Shown piece after piece: positions 1-6,121 of a DNA stretch of 6,295 nt. The position numbers and the translations under genes were made by a program. Under the pieces are notes generated by a model. It had not been told where the DNA came from. It did no database searches and saw only the letters and a program-made list of their open reading frames with translations. The stretch's first letter is position 1, and each line of letters begins with the position of its first letter. The DNA comes from Planctomycetota bacterium (lineage in GTDB: Bacteria > Planctomycetota > Phycisphaerae > Phycisphaerales > SM1A02): positions 1-6,295 of the forward strand of contig RFOC01000122.1 of the NCBI GenBank assembly GCA_009926815.1, in the 5' to 3' direction.

Positions 1-137
1 GGCGCGAGATCCAGCTGCTGGCCGAGCCCTTCCTGCCGAAGGAGCTGGTGGCCGACCGCGTCGCGCGCTTCTGCGGCATGGAGCGCATCGGCGTGGGCGA
101 CGCGCTGCACGCGTGCCTGCGACTGCTCGATCGCTAG
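1..137 (+). CDS. C-terminal end of an unidentified protein (5' truncated by window edge)
   Basis: An open frame enters from the left edge (first full codon at position 3) and ends at TAG 135-137, giving 44 residues that begin REIQLLAEPF and end ACLRLLDR. The codon use is the same high-GC pattern as the neighbours, and the stop lies 10 nt before the plsY start, so it is probably the upstream member of the same operon. The tail is amphipathic and helical-looking, with alternating Leu/Ala/Arg. Nothing in it is a diagnostic motif. A glycosyltransferase-like C-terminus is possible from the general look, but I cannot support a family name. Confidence 0.6.
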   Translation, partial: REIQLLAEPFLPKELVADRVARFCGMERIGVGDALHACLRLLDR

Positions 138-147
138 CATCGCGCGC

Positions 148-831
148 ATGCAGGCGAACTGGCCCACCTGGATCGCGCTCGCCTTTCTCTCAGGGAGCAT
201 TCCCTTCGGCGTGATCCTTGCGAAGGCGCACGGCGTCGACCTTCGCACCGTTGGCAGCGGCAACGTGGGCGCCACCAACGTGGGCCGCGCGCTCGGCCGC
301 ACGTGGGGCTTCCTCTGCTTCGCGCTCGATGCGGCCAAGGGGGCCGCACCCGTGATCGCGGCAGGCATGCTGGCGGGTCCGTGGGCCAGGCCCGTGTCGA
401 CCGTGCCCCCGGGCGACTTCCTGGGATGGATCGCCGTGGTGTTCGCAGCGCTGCTGGGCCACGTGTTCAGCCCCTGGATCGGCTTCAAGGGCGGCAAGGG
501 CGTGGCCACCGGCTTCGGAGCCATGGTGGCCATGTGGCCCGTCCTCACCTTCCCCACGCTGCTGGCCCTGGCCACCTGGATCGCCTGCATGAGGTTCACG
601 CGCATCGTGAGCCTCTCGAGCATGGTGGCCGCCTGGTCGCTGCCCCTCTGGTGCGGCGTGCTGCTGCCCCGGCCCGAGGCCACCGATCCAGGCTCACCCT
701 GGTGGCCGATCGGCACCACGTCGCTGCTGGCGGCGCTGGTCATGGCCACGCACCGCGCCAACATCCGCCGCCTGCTGGCCGGCACGGAAGCCCGCGTGGG
801 CACCAAGCCCCCCGCTACCATCGCGCCGTGA
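148..831 (+). CDS. plsY: Acyl-phosphate:glycerol-3-phosphate acyltransferase PlsY
   Basis: Integral inner-membrane enzyme that transfers an acyl group from acyl-phosphate (made by PlsX) to glycerol-3-phosphate, giving lysophosphatidate, the first step of phospholipid synthesis in most bacteria. At 227 residues it is slightly longer than the usual 190-215. All three family motifs are visible: SGSIPFG (residues 15-21) running into VGSGNVGATNVGRALG (35-50); GHVFSPWIGFKGGKGVATG (104-122), the glycine-rich phosphate-binding loop; and THRANIRRLLAGTE (201-214) near the C-terminus. Hydrophobic stretches lie at about 6-25, 53-75, 91-110, 123-147, 153-173 and 188-201, fitting the multi-pass topology. 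The ATG at 148 places the first motif at the usual distance from the N-terminus. No clear Shine-Dalgarno sequence precedes it, so coupling to the upstream gene, which stops 10 nt before, is likely. Its stop overlaps the purB start. Confidence 0.95.
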   Translation: MQANWPTWIALAFLSGSIPFGVILAKAHGVDLRTVGSGNVGATNVGRALGRTWGFLCFALDAAKGAAPVIAAGMLAGPWARPVSTVPPGDFLGWIAVVFAALLGHVFSPWIGFKGGKGVATGFGAMVAMWPVLTFPTLLALATWIACMRFTRIVSLSSMVAAWSLPLWCGVLLPRPEATDPGSPWWPIGTTSLLAALVMATHRANIRRLLAGTEARVGTKPPATIAP

Positions 832-2270
832 GCGACGCCACCGCCGCGTCAACCCACTGGCAGAGCGCCCTGTCCACACGCTGGGCCAGCGAGCGCATGC
901 GGCGCACCTGGAGCGATGCGCACCGGGTGGGCCTGTGGCGACGCATCTGGCTCGCCGTGGCGCAGACCCAGCGCGAACTCGGCCTGCCCGTTCCGCAGCC
1001 GGCGATCCAGGAAATGCAGGCCGCGCTGGACCGGATCGACTTCGAGAGCGCCGCCAGGCACGAGGCCCGGCTGCGGCACGACGTGATGGCCCACGTGCAC
1101 ACCTTCGGCGAGGCCGCCCCCGCGGCCGCCGGCGTGATCCACCTGGGCATGACGAGCCAGGACGTGGTCTGCAATGCCGACGCCATGCTGCTGCGCGAAT
1201 CGCTCGAGCAGGTGGTGGAGGGCATGGCCCGCCTGGTCGACCGATGCGCCACCTTCGCCGCCGCGCATCGCGACCTGCCCTGCCTGGGCTTCACCCACTA
1301 CCAGCCCGCCCAGCCCGTCACCGTGGGCAAGCGGGCCGCGCTGTGGGGCCAGGATTTCGCCTTCGCGCTGGAGGACCTGGAGACCCGGCTGGCCCAGGTG
1401 CGCCTGAAGGGACTGCGCGGCGCCACGGGCACGCAGTTCAGCTTCATGGCGCTGCTGGGCAGCGCGGACAAGGTCGATGCGCTGGAGCGGGGCGTCTGTC
1501 GACGCCTGGGCTGGCCCGAGGAGGGCACGTGGCCCGTGTGCGGACAGACCTACCCGCGCGGATTCGATGCCGCGGTGCTGGGCTCGCTGGCCGTGGCCGC
1601 GGCCGCCATCCACAAGTGCGCGAACGATCTCCGCCTGCTGGCCAACCTGCGGGAGGTGGAGGAGCCCTTCGGCAAGGAGCAGGTGGGCAGCAGTGCCATG
1701 CCCTACAAGCGGAATCCGATGCGCTGCGAGCGGGCCACCGGGCTGGCGAGGTTCGTCATGGGCCTGGCCCCGGTGGCGCTGGACACCGCGGCGGAGCAGT
1801 GGCTCGAGCGGACGCTCGATGACTCGAGCGCTCGCCGCCTGGCCCTGCCCGAGGCCTTCCTGTCCCTGGATGCGGCCATCGAGGTCATGACCGATGTGCT
1901 GGGCGGTCTGGTGGTGCACCCCGCCGCGATCACCGCCAGGCTGGAGCAGGAACTGCCCTTCGTGGCCACCGAGGACCTGCTGATGGCCGCTGCGAAGTCC
2001 GGCGCGGACCGGCAGAAGGCCCACGAGGCGATCCGCACCCATGCCCTGGCGGCCGCGGACCGCGTGAAGCGAGGCGAGAGCAACGACCTGGCGGAACGGC
2101 TGGCGGGCGACCCGCTCTTCCGCGGCGTCGATCTGAAGGCGGCCCTGGATCCCCGGCGGCTCTGCGGGCGCAGCGCCGAGCAGGTGGAGCGATGGGTGGC
2201 CCGCGTGGCCGATCCCATCCGTCGCCGCCACGCCGCCTCGCTGGCCCACGCACCCTCGCTTCGAGTCTGA
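828..2270 (+). CDS. purB: Adenylosuccinate lyase (eukaryote-like type)
   Basis: Cytosolic enzyme of the fumarase/aspartase superfamily. It removes fumarate from SAICAR and from adenylosuccinate, so it acts twice in purine synthesis. The GTG start at 828 overlaps the plsY stop (GTGA), giving 480 residues; the open frame continues upstream inside plsY, but that part is a shadow. Seen in the protein: RHDVMAHVHTFG (84-95); IHLGMTSQDV (104-113) with the TS pair; GFTHYQPAQPVTVGKR around His157, the expected general acid; GATGTQFSF; and the lyase signature GSSAMPYKRNP (287-297) with the catalytic serine at 288/289, Lys294 and Asn296. The C-terminal stretch QWLERTLDDSSARRLALPEA and the later ELPFVATEDLLMAA follow the vertebrate ADSL pattern closely as I remember it, and the length matches that group (about 480) rather than the 430-residue B. 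subtilis type. Coupled to plsY and 3 nt from the next gene. Confidence 0.95.
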   Translation: MSDATAASTHWQSALSTRWASERMRRTWSDAHRVGLWRRIWLAVAQTQRELGLPVPQPAIQEMQAALDRIDFESAARHEARLRHDVMAHVHTFGEAAPAAAGVIHLGMTSQDVVCNADAMLLRESLEQVVEGMARLVDRCATFAAAHRDLPCLGFTHYQPAQPVTVGKRAALWGQDFAFALEDLETRLAQVRLKGLRGATGTQFSFMALLGSADKVDALERGVCRRLGWPEEGTWPVCGQTYPRGFDAAVLGSLAVAAAAIHKCANDLRLLANLREVEEPFGKEQVGSSAMPYKRNPMRCERATGLARFVMGLAPVALDTAAEQWLERTLDDSSARRLALPEAFLSLDAAIEVMTDVLGGLVVHPAAITARLEQELPFVATEDLLMAAAKSGADRQKAHEAIRTHALAAADRVKRGESNDLAERLAGDPLFRGVDLKAALDPRRLCGRSAEQVERWVARVADPIRRRHAASLAHAPSLRV

Positions 2271-2273
2271 ACC

Positions 2274-2840
2274 ATGCCCGCCCCACGACTGCGCATCCAC
2301 GACACGCTGCTGCTGGTGGTCGACATCCAGGCGCGATTCGCCGGGACCATTCCGGGCTGGGAGGCGCTGGTGAACAACGCCGCCATCCTGTGCCGGGCGG
2401 CCACCACCCTTGAACTCCCGGTGATCATCACCGAGCAGAATCCCCGGGCCCTGGGCGCCACCGTGCCCGAGATCACCGCCGCGGTGCCCACGGGCACGCC
2501 CGTGTTCACCAAGACCCGCTTCAGTTCCCTCACCCCGGACGTGGATCGGGCGCTTCGCGCCACGGGACGCGGCACGGTGCTGGTCTGCGGGATCGAGGCG
2601 CATGTGTGCGTGCTGCAGACGGCGCTCGACCTGACCTCGACCGGTCGCACCCCCTTCCTGTGCACCGACGCGATCGGCGGCAGCCAACCCCCGCAGATCC
2701 CCCCCGCGATGCACCGCATGCAGACAGCCGGAGCGGTTCCCTCAGGAACGCTCTCGGCCATCTACGAACTGCTTGGGGATGCCCAGCACCCGAAGTTCAA
2801 GGCGTGCCTTGAACTGGTGAAGGGCCTGCGCGTCGGCTGA
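2274..2840 (+). CDS. Isochorismatase-family cysteine hydrolase (ISOC1/ISOC2-like)
   Basis: A 188-residue Rossmann-like alpha/beta hydrolase. The expected catalytic triad is present: Asp17 in LLVVDIQARF, Lys80 in VFTKTRFS, and Cys112 in CGIEAHVCVLQTALDL. The EQNPRALGATVPE segment (54-66) and the C-terminal GDAQHPKFKACLELVKG resemble the human ISOC1/ISOC2 branch, not nicotinamidase or EntB-type isochorismatase. The substrate of this branch is not established, so no reaction is assigned; isochorismate hydrolysis is unlikely because no siderophore or menaquinone gene is nearby. The ATG at 2274 lies 3 nt after the purB stop with no separate Shine-Dalgarno sequence, so translation is probably coupled. 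There is no signal peptide, so it should be cytosolic. It is the last gene of the left operon. Confidence 0.88.
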   Translation: MPAPRLRIHDTLLLVVDIQARFAGTIPGWEALVNNAAILCRAATTLELPVIITEQNPRALGATVPEITAAVPTGTPVFTKTRFSSLTPDVDRALRATGRGTVLVCGIEAHVCVLQTALDLTSTGRTPFLCTDAIGGSQPPQIPPAMHRMQTAGAVPSGTLSAIYELLGDAQHPKFKACLELVKGLRVG

Positions 2841-2860
2841 ACCGGAACTGCCCCGCCGGA

Positions 2861-2882
2861 CGCGGCTTGCGGATCCGCCGCG
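2861..2882. terminator. Weak hairpin between convergent genes
   Basis: CGCGGC (2861-2866) can pair with GCCGCG (2877-2882) around a 10-nt loop that contains the palindromic GGATCC. It lies in the 46-nt gap between the converging hydrolase and histone-like genes, where a two-way terminator would be expected. No T-run follows on either strand, so it is not a canonical intrinsic terminator, and in such GC-rich DNA a 6-bp stem can arise by chance. Confidence 0.3.
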
Positions 2883-2886
2883 GACT

Positions 2887-3072
2887 TCAGCCGCCCGTGG
2901 CGGGACCCTTGCCCACCTCGAGAACCTTGACGCGGATGTCCTGACAGGTGGCCTTGATGTCCTGCATGGCCTTCCGCACGCGGGTGCCCGCGGCCTTGTT
3001 GCCACCGAACGCCTTGGCCATGTCATCGGCGACCGCTTCCACCTGGCGCTTCAACTGCTCGTAAAGTTCCAT
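2887..3072 (-). CDS. Histone H1-like (Hc1 family) DNA-binding protein, 61 aa
   Basis: A small basic protein starting MELYEQLKRQVEAVADDM, followed by the family core GGNKAAGTRVRKAMQDIK (23-40) and a short GKGPATGG tail. The core is the conserved N-terminal segment of the chlamydial Hc1/HctA family, also seen in small planctomycete proteins. Chlamydial Hc1 is about twice as long and carries a lysine-rich C-terminal tail; this one is only the N-terminal helical domain. It probably binds DNA and helps compact the nucleoid, but that is inferred from the family. The frame stays open upstream to about 3360, but the start at 3072-3070 is chosen because the conserved sequence begins there and GGAGA (3085-3081) sits 8 nt before it. 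It is a single-gene unit, convergent with the hydrolase and divergent from the dehydratase. Cys43 is its only cysteine. Confidence 0.88.
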   Translation of the reverse strand: MELYEQLKRQVEAVADDMAKAFGGNKAAGTRVRKAMQDIKATCQDIRVKVLEVGKGPATGG

Positions 3073-3080
3073 TTTTGATG

Positions 3081-3085
3081 TCTCC
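3081..3085 (-). promoter_or_regulatory. Shine-Dalgarno sequence of the histone-like gene
   Basis: On the minus strand GGAGA lies 8 nt before ATG 3072-3070. It is the clearest ribosome binding site in the window, since most other genes here lack one, and it fixes the start of the 61-residue protein against the longer open frame. Confidence 0.75.
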
Positions 3086-3096
3086 GTACGGGTTGG

Positions 3097-3113
3097 GGCA
3101 GGCCGGCCCTGCC
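3097..3113 (-). promoter_or_regulatory. Inverted repeat in the leader of the histone-like gene
   Basis: GGCAGG (3097-3102) and CCTGCC (3108-3113) can form a 6-bp stem with a 5-nt loop. It sits 24 nt upstream of the start codon, just before the Shine-Dalgarno sequence. It could be an operator or an mRNA leader hairpin. A chance GC-rich repeat cannot be excluded. Confidence 0.3.
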
Positions 3114-3177
3114 GGTGAGGCCGCATGGTAGCGGATTCCCGGACAAGGTCTCCGATTCCCCCCGAAACGCTTTTCGC

Positions 3178-3183
3178 TATCTT
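3178..3183 (+). promoter_or_regulatory. Candidate -10 element (TATCTT) for the dehydratase-manA unit
   Basis: TATCTT lies in a locally AT-richer patch (about 3165-3183) of the divergent intergenic region, 35 nt before the TTG start. The context GCTATCTTCGCCC is almost the same as GCTATCTTTCGCCC at the atpD promoter. I see no convincing -35 hexamer at 16-18 nt; TTCCCC at 3156-3161 is a poor match. Confidence 0.4.
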
Positions 3184-3205
3184 CGCCCATCTTCCGGGCC
3201 CCGTC

Positions 3206-3210
3206 AGGAC
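3206..3210 (+). promoter_or_regulatory. Shine-Dalgarno sequence supporting a TTG start
   Basis: AGGAC at 3206-3210 lies 8 nt before TTG 3219. No ATG or GTG exists in this frame between the putative promoter and the conserved N-terminal segment, so this site supports TTG as the start of the dehydratase. Confidence 0.5.
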
Positions 3211-3218
3211 CTCCACCC

Positions 3219-3691
3219 TTGGCCAGCGAACTCCTCTTCGACCTCGGCCCCATCGACCTGACGCAGATGGCCCTGCCCTCCTCGGAGGTGGATCGCCACC
3301 TGCCGCAGACCGGGCCCATGCGCATGCTCGATCGGGTGGTCTGGCTGGACCGCCTCGCATGGAGGGGGTGGGCCTGAAGCGGGTTCGGCACGACGAGTTC
3401 TGGGTGCCCCATCACATCCCCGGACGCCCGCTGCTGCCGGGCGTGCTCATGATCGAGGCGGCCGCGCAGCTCTGCAGCCTGGTGCAGACCATCGGCGCGA
3501 ACGTGCAGGGATTCCTGGGCTTCACCCGCTGCGACGAGACCGTCTTCCGCGGCCAGGTGGTGCCGGGTGATGATCTCTTCATCCTGGCTCGTCAGGTGGA
3601 ACGCAATCGACGCCGCTTCGTGAGCCGCGCGCAGGGCGTGGTCCATGGCAAGCTGGTGTTCGAGACGCTCATCACCGGCATGACGTTCTGA
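3219..3691 (+). CDS. fabZ: FabZ-like 3-hydroxyacyl-ACP dehydratase, frame broken at a G5 run
   Basis: Hotdog-fold protein expected to dehydrate 3-hydroxyacyl-ACP to trans-2-enoyl-ACP in fatty acid elongation. The sequence shows two overlapping frames. The first, from TTG 3219, encodes ASELLFDLGPIDL and then LPQTGPMRMLDRVVWLD, but stops at TGA 3375-3377. The second, one base back, carries the core HHIPGRPLLPGVLMIEAAAQ and runs to TGA 3689-3691. Adding one G to the run at 3364-3368 joins them into a 157-residue protein, the normal FabZ length. In that protein the catalytic pair is His66 and Glu80, 14 apart as in E. coli FabZ. The downstream frame could restart at ATG 3359 and keep both catalytic residues but would lose the N-terminal strand. 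A sequencing or assembly error is the simplest explanation; a recent mutation or ribosomal slippage is possible. The FabZ name is by family; planctomycetes often carry paralogues. manA follows closely. Confidence 0.8.
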
Positions 3692-3725
3692 ACCCGTGCG
3701 AGCGGCCGCCGACCCAACCGAGCCG

Positions 3726-4748
3726 ATGTCGCCCATGCTGCTTCGGCCGCTGGCGAAGGGCCGTGCGTGGGGCGGATCCACCTTCGCCTCGTGGGGCAAG
3801 TTCTCGCCGCAGCCCGGCCAGCCGCCCATCGGCGAGAGCTGGGAACTGGCCGACCTGCCGGGCGAGGATGCGTGCTCAGGCATCGAGGCGGGTCCCTTCG
3901 CCGGACGATCGCTGCGCGAGGCGATGCAGGAACGGGAACGGGCCATCCTGGGACGCGCCCACGCCTCGCCGCTGGGGCGCTTCCCGCTGCTGGTGAAGTT
4001 CCTCGACGCGGCGGAGAACCTCTCGGTGCAGGTTCATCCGAGCCCGGCCTTCGCCCAGACCAACGCCGACGCGCACCTGAAGACCGAGAGCTGGTTCGTG
4101 CTCTCCGCCAGGCCCGGCGCGCGGATCTGGCGCGGCGTGAAGCCGCACGTCACGCGCGAGGCGTTCGAGCGCTGCCTGCGGAGCGGCGGGGACATCCTGC
4201 CCATGCTGGTCGAGGTGCCCGTGCAGGCGGGCGACTGCATCGACCTGCCCAGCGGACTCTGCCACGCGCTGGGTGCCGGCATCACGGTGGCGGAGATCCA
4301 GACGCCCAGCGACACCACCTTCCGCGTGTTCGACTGGAACCGCAACGATCCCGGCCGGCCGCTGCATCTGGACCAGGCCCTGGCCTGCATCGCCTTCGGG
4401 GCCGGGCAGGAACTCGATCGCTGGCCCGTGGCCCATGCGGACCAGGTGCCACCGGTGCAGACCCGCCAGTTCCGGACCACGCTGCTCTCGCGCACCCCCT
4501 TCTACCGCATCGAGCGCATCGAGGCGATGGAGGATGCGGACCTGCCGGTCGTCACGCACCAGCGGCCCGCCTGCTGGATGGTGCTGAGCGGCCAGGTGCG
4601 CTTGGGCGGCCCGCACCCGATCACCGCCGGTCCATGGCGATCGCTGCTGGTGCCCGCGGCCGCCGAGGGTCTGGCGGCGCACCTCACCGCGGGCACCTGC
4701 CTGCTGCGGGCCCTGGTGCCCGATCCCATGGATCGCTGGATCGCCTGA
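3726..4748 (+). CDS. manA: Mannose-6-phosphate isomerase, class I (short type)
   Basis: Zinc enzyme of the cupin fold that interconverts fructose-6-phosphate and mannose-6-phosphate, feeding GDP-mannose and surface polysaccharide synthesis. Counting from ATG 3726, motifs run in family order: PLAKGRAWGG near the N-terminus; FLDAAENLSVQVHPSP, with zinc ligands Gln102 and His104; HLKTESWFVL with Glu121; LPSGLCHALGAG with His180; and EIQTPSDTTFRVFDWNR with the catalytic-site arginine at 200. The length of 340 residues fits the short bacterial form. The start is uncertain: GTG 3696, ATG 3726 and ATG 3735 are in frame and none has a Shine-Dalgarno sequence. I chose 3726 because family members usually have only a few residues before the first conserved PL. 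GTG 3696 lies 4 nt after the dehydratase stop and would favour coupling. It is probably co-transcribed with both neighbours. Confidence 0.92.
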   Translation: MSPMLLRPLAKGRAWGGSTFASWGKFSPQPGQPPIGESWELADLPGEDACSGIEAGPFAGRSLREAMQERERAILGRAHASPLGRFPLLVKFLDAAENLSVQVHPSPAFAQTNADAHLKTESWFVLSARPGARIWRGVKPHVTREAFERCLRSGGDILPMLVEVPVQAGDCIDLPSGLCHALGAGITVAEIQTPSDTTFRVFDWNRNDPGRPLHLDQALACIAFGAGQELDRWPVAHADQVPPVQTRQFRTTLLSRTPFYRIERIEAMEDADLPVVTHQRPACWMVLSGQVRLGGPHPITAGPWRSLLVPAAAEGLAAHLTAGTCLLRALVPDPMDRWIA

Positions 4749-4764
4749 GCCGTACCCTGACGCC

Positions 4765-6024
4765 ATGACGGGTTCGATCCTGGTCCTGCTGCTCGCGCTG
4801 CTTCAGGCCCCGCCCTCGCCACCGCCGATGCTGGCGGATCCGGCGCCCACGGACGTGCCCCTGCAGATGCTGGGCACCAATGCCATGGGTGGTCGCGTGT
4901 TCCGCGTGCCGGCCGGACTGGCCTTCGACACCGTGGCGCCCACGCTGCGTCCGGGTGACGAACTGGTGCTGGAGCGCGGCATCCATGCCGCGTTCACGCT
5001 GGCGGATCTTCGGGGCGAGCGGAACCGGCCCATCATCATCCGCGGCGAGCCAGGCGAGGAACCGGCCCGCTTCCCCTACGTGAAGGCCACGGCCTTCGGC
5101 ATCCGCCTGGTCCGGCCGCAGCACGTGGTGCTGCGCGATCTCATGGTCGGCAACGGGCAGGGACCGCTGGTGCTCATCGAGGGCTCGCGGAACGCCGAGG
5201 GCCAGCCCCTGGAATCCAACGTGCAGCTGCTCTCGCTGCGCCTGCTGCAGGACCAGGCTGCACCCGCGCAGGATGGCGTGGTGCTCCGCGACGCGGATCG
5301 GGTGGACATCCGAGAGATCACCCTGCGCGGCTGGAACCGCAGCGCCTTCCGGATCGAGCGATCCAGCCGCTGCTCCATCAACTACTGCGTGCTCGATCCG
5401 AGCAAGTCGCTGCCCCAGCAGAACGGCGTGGAGGTGACCCAGGGCTCCCGACAGGTCGCCATGGGCATGCTCACGCTGGGCCCGAAGGTCCGCACCGCCT
5501 TCCGACTGGGCTCCTGCGAGGGCCTGCCGCCCGACACGCCCGCGGCCAGCGGCCTGCTGCTCATGCGCTGCAGCGTGCCGGAGGCGGACTGTCTGGCGTG
5601 GATCGGCGGCGTCGATGGACTGCTGATGCAGTGGAACACGGTGACGGATCCCAGGCGGTGCATCTGGGAGGCCGGCGATGCCTGCGGTCTCCCGCGGCAG
5701 GTCGTGATGGCCGGCAACCTGTTCTCATGGACGCCGGGGTCCATCGACAGGCTCTGCGACGTGCCGGCCGCCATGCCCCGCGAATCCGTGCAACTGGGTC
5801 CCAATCTCTGGTGGAGCGCGGAGATCCCCGCAGCCTTCGAGGCGATCGGCCGGCCCTTTGGCGTGGAGGTGGCGCCGCAGGTGCTCGACGTGGACCCCCG
5901 GGTCGAACCCCGGTTCGCCTCACCCCTGGAGGAGCGTGCCAAGGCCTTCGGGTGGCAGGCGCCCGATCCCGCGGCACCCCCCGCGGCGGCACCGGCAGCA
6001 CCCGCCACGGGACCATCCCGCTGA
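4765..6024 (+). CDS. Secreted right-handed beta-helix protein, function unknown
   Basis: A 419-residue protein with a short signal-like N-terminus: MTGS, a Leu/Val-rich core (about 5-13), then a proline-rich stretch. No lipobox cysteine is seen. Residues about 60-330 look like a right-handed parallel beta-helix: LRPGDELVLERG, RPIIIRGEPG, HVVLRDLMVGNG, DGVVLRDADRVDIREITLRGWN and SAFRIERSSRCSINYCVLD are spaced like successive coils, and PQVLDVDPRVEPRF near the end recalls the closing segment of such proteins. Eight cysteines (203, 208, 251, 269, 276, 299, 307, 331) could form disulfides outside the cytoplasm. The C-terminus is an Ala/Pro-rich tail (from about 399). The fold is shared by polysaccharide lyases, epimerases and adhesins, and I see no catalytic signature to choose between them. 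It starts 16 nt after manA with no Shine-Dalgarno sequence, so it is probably in the same operon; a role at the cell surface is inference. Confidence 0.8.
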   Translation: MTGSILVLLLALLQAPPSPPPMLADPAPTDVPLQMLGTNAMGGRVFRVPAGLAFDTVAPTLRPGDELVLERGIHAAFTLADLRGERNRPIIIRGEPGEEPARFPYVKATAFGIRLVRPQHVVLRDLMVGNGQGPLVLIEGSRNAEGQPLESNVQLLSLRLLQDQAAPAQDGVVLRDADRVDIREITLRGWNRSAFRIERSSRCSINYCVLDPSKSLPQQNGVEVTQGSRQVAMGMLTLGPKVRTAFRLGSCEGLPPDTPAASGLLLMRCSVPEADCLAWIGGVDGLLMQWNTVTDPRRCIWEAGDACGLPRQVVMAGNLFSWTPGSIDRLCDVPAAMPRESVQLGPNLWWSAEIPAAFEAIGRPFGVEVAPQVLDVDPRVEPRFASPLEERAKAFGWQAPDPAAPPAAAPAAPATGPSR

Positions 6025-6025
6025 T

Positions 6026-6058
6026 CCGGCCCCGGACCTGCCCCGACGCAGGGGCCGG
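6026..6058 (+). terminator. Strong GC hairpin after the beta-helix gene
   Basis: CCGGCCCC (6026-6033) pairs perfectly with GGGGCCGG (6051-6058), 8 bp of pure GC, around a 17-nt loop. Within the loop CCTGC (6037-6041) can instead pair with GCAGG (6048-6052). It begins 2 nt after the stop codon and lies before the atpD promoter, where a terminator is expected. No T-run follows, so it may stop transcription only weakly or mainly protect the 3' end. Confidence 0.45.
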
Positions 6059-6086
6059 GAGCGGGCGAATGCCCCCGGAGAGGGCC

Positions 6087-6116
6087 TTGGCGGGCCATGC
6101 CGGACGCGGCTATCTT
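6087..6116 (+). promoter_or_regulatory. Candidate sigma-70-type promoter of atpD
   Basis: TTGGCG (6087-6092) and TATCTT (6111-6116) are separated by 18 nt, each matching four of six consensus bases (TTGACA, TATAAT). Transcription would start near 6122-6124, giving a leader of about 60 nt. The -10 context is shared with the element upstream of the dehydratase gene. Confidence 0.5.
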
Positions 6117-6121
6117 TCGCC

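Noticed and set aside
303..827. In-frame upstream extension of purB inside plsY
   Set aside because: The extension is Arg/Gly/His-rich shadow of plsY, and the purB family N-terminus fits the GTG at 828.
849..2714. A 621-codon open frame on the minus strand across purB and the hydrolase
   Set aside because: It is antisense to two strongly conserved genes, and its protein is rich in Gly, His, Arg and Gln as expected from reading GC-rich codons backwards. No family motif is seen.
3125..3130. TACCAT on the minus strand as -10 of the histone-like gene
   Set aside because: No acceptable -35 lies 16-18 nt upstream (GGAGAC at that distance), and TTGTCC is only 10 nt away, so the promoter cannot be supported.
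3125..3358. Reading the dehydratase from ATG 3125 in the downstream frame
   Set aside because: The first part of that frame is Arg/Pro/His-rich with no family similarity, while the alternative frame over the same DNA encodes the conserved N-terminus.
3073..3360. Upstream extension of the histone-like gene to a 157-residue protein
   Set aside because: The conserved Hc1 sequence begins at the ATG at 3072, which has a good Shine-Dalgarno sequence; the extension is low-complexity and overlaps the dehydratase N-terminus on the other strand.
3767..4768. Long shadow frames overlapping manA on both strands
   Set aside because: ManA motifs fix the true frame; the others have the Arg/Ala/Gly-rich composition of out-of-frame GC-rich codons.
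2855..6111. 13-bp repeat GCCGGACGCGGCT at about 2855 and 6099
   Set aside because: A short GC-only match in GC-rich DNA, with unrelated surroundings; chance is sufficient.
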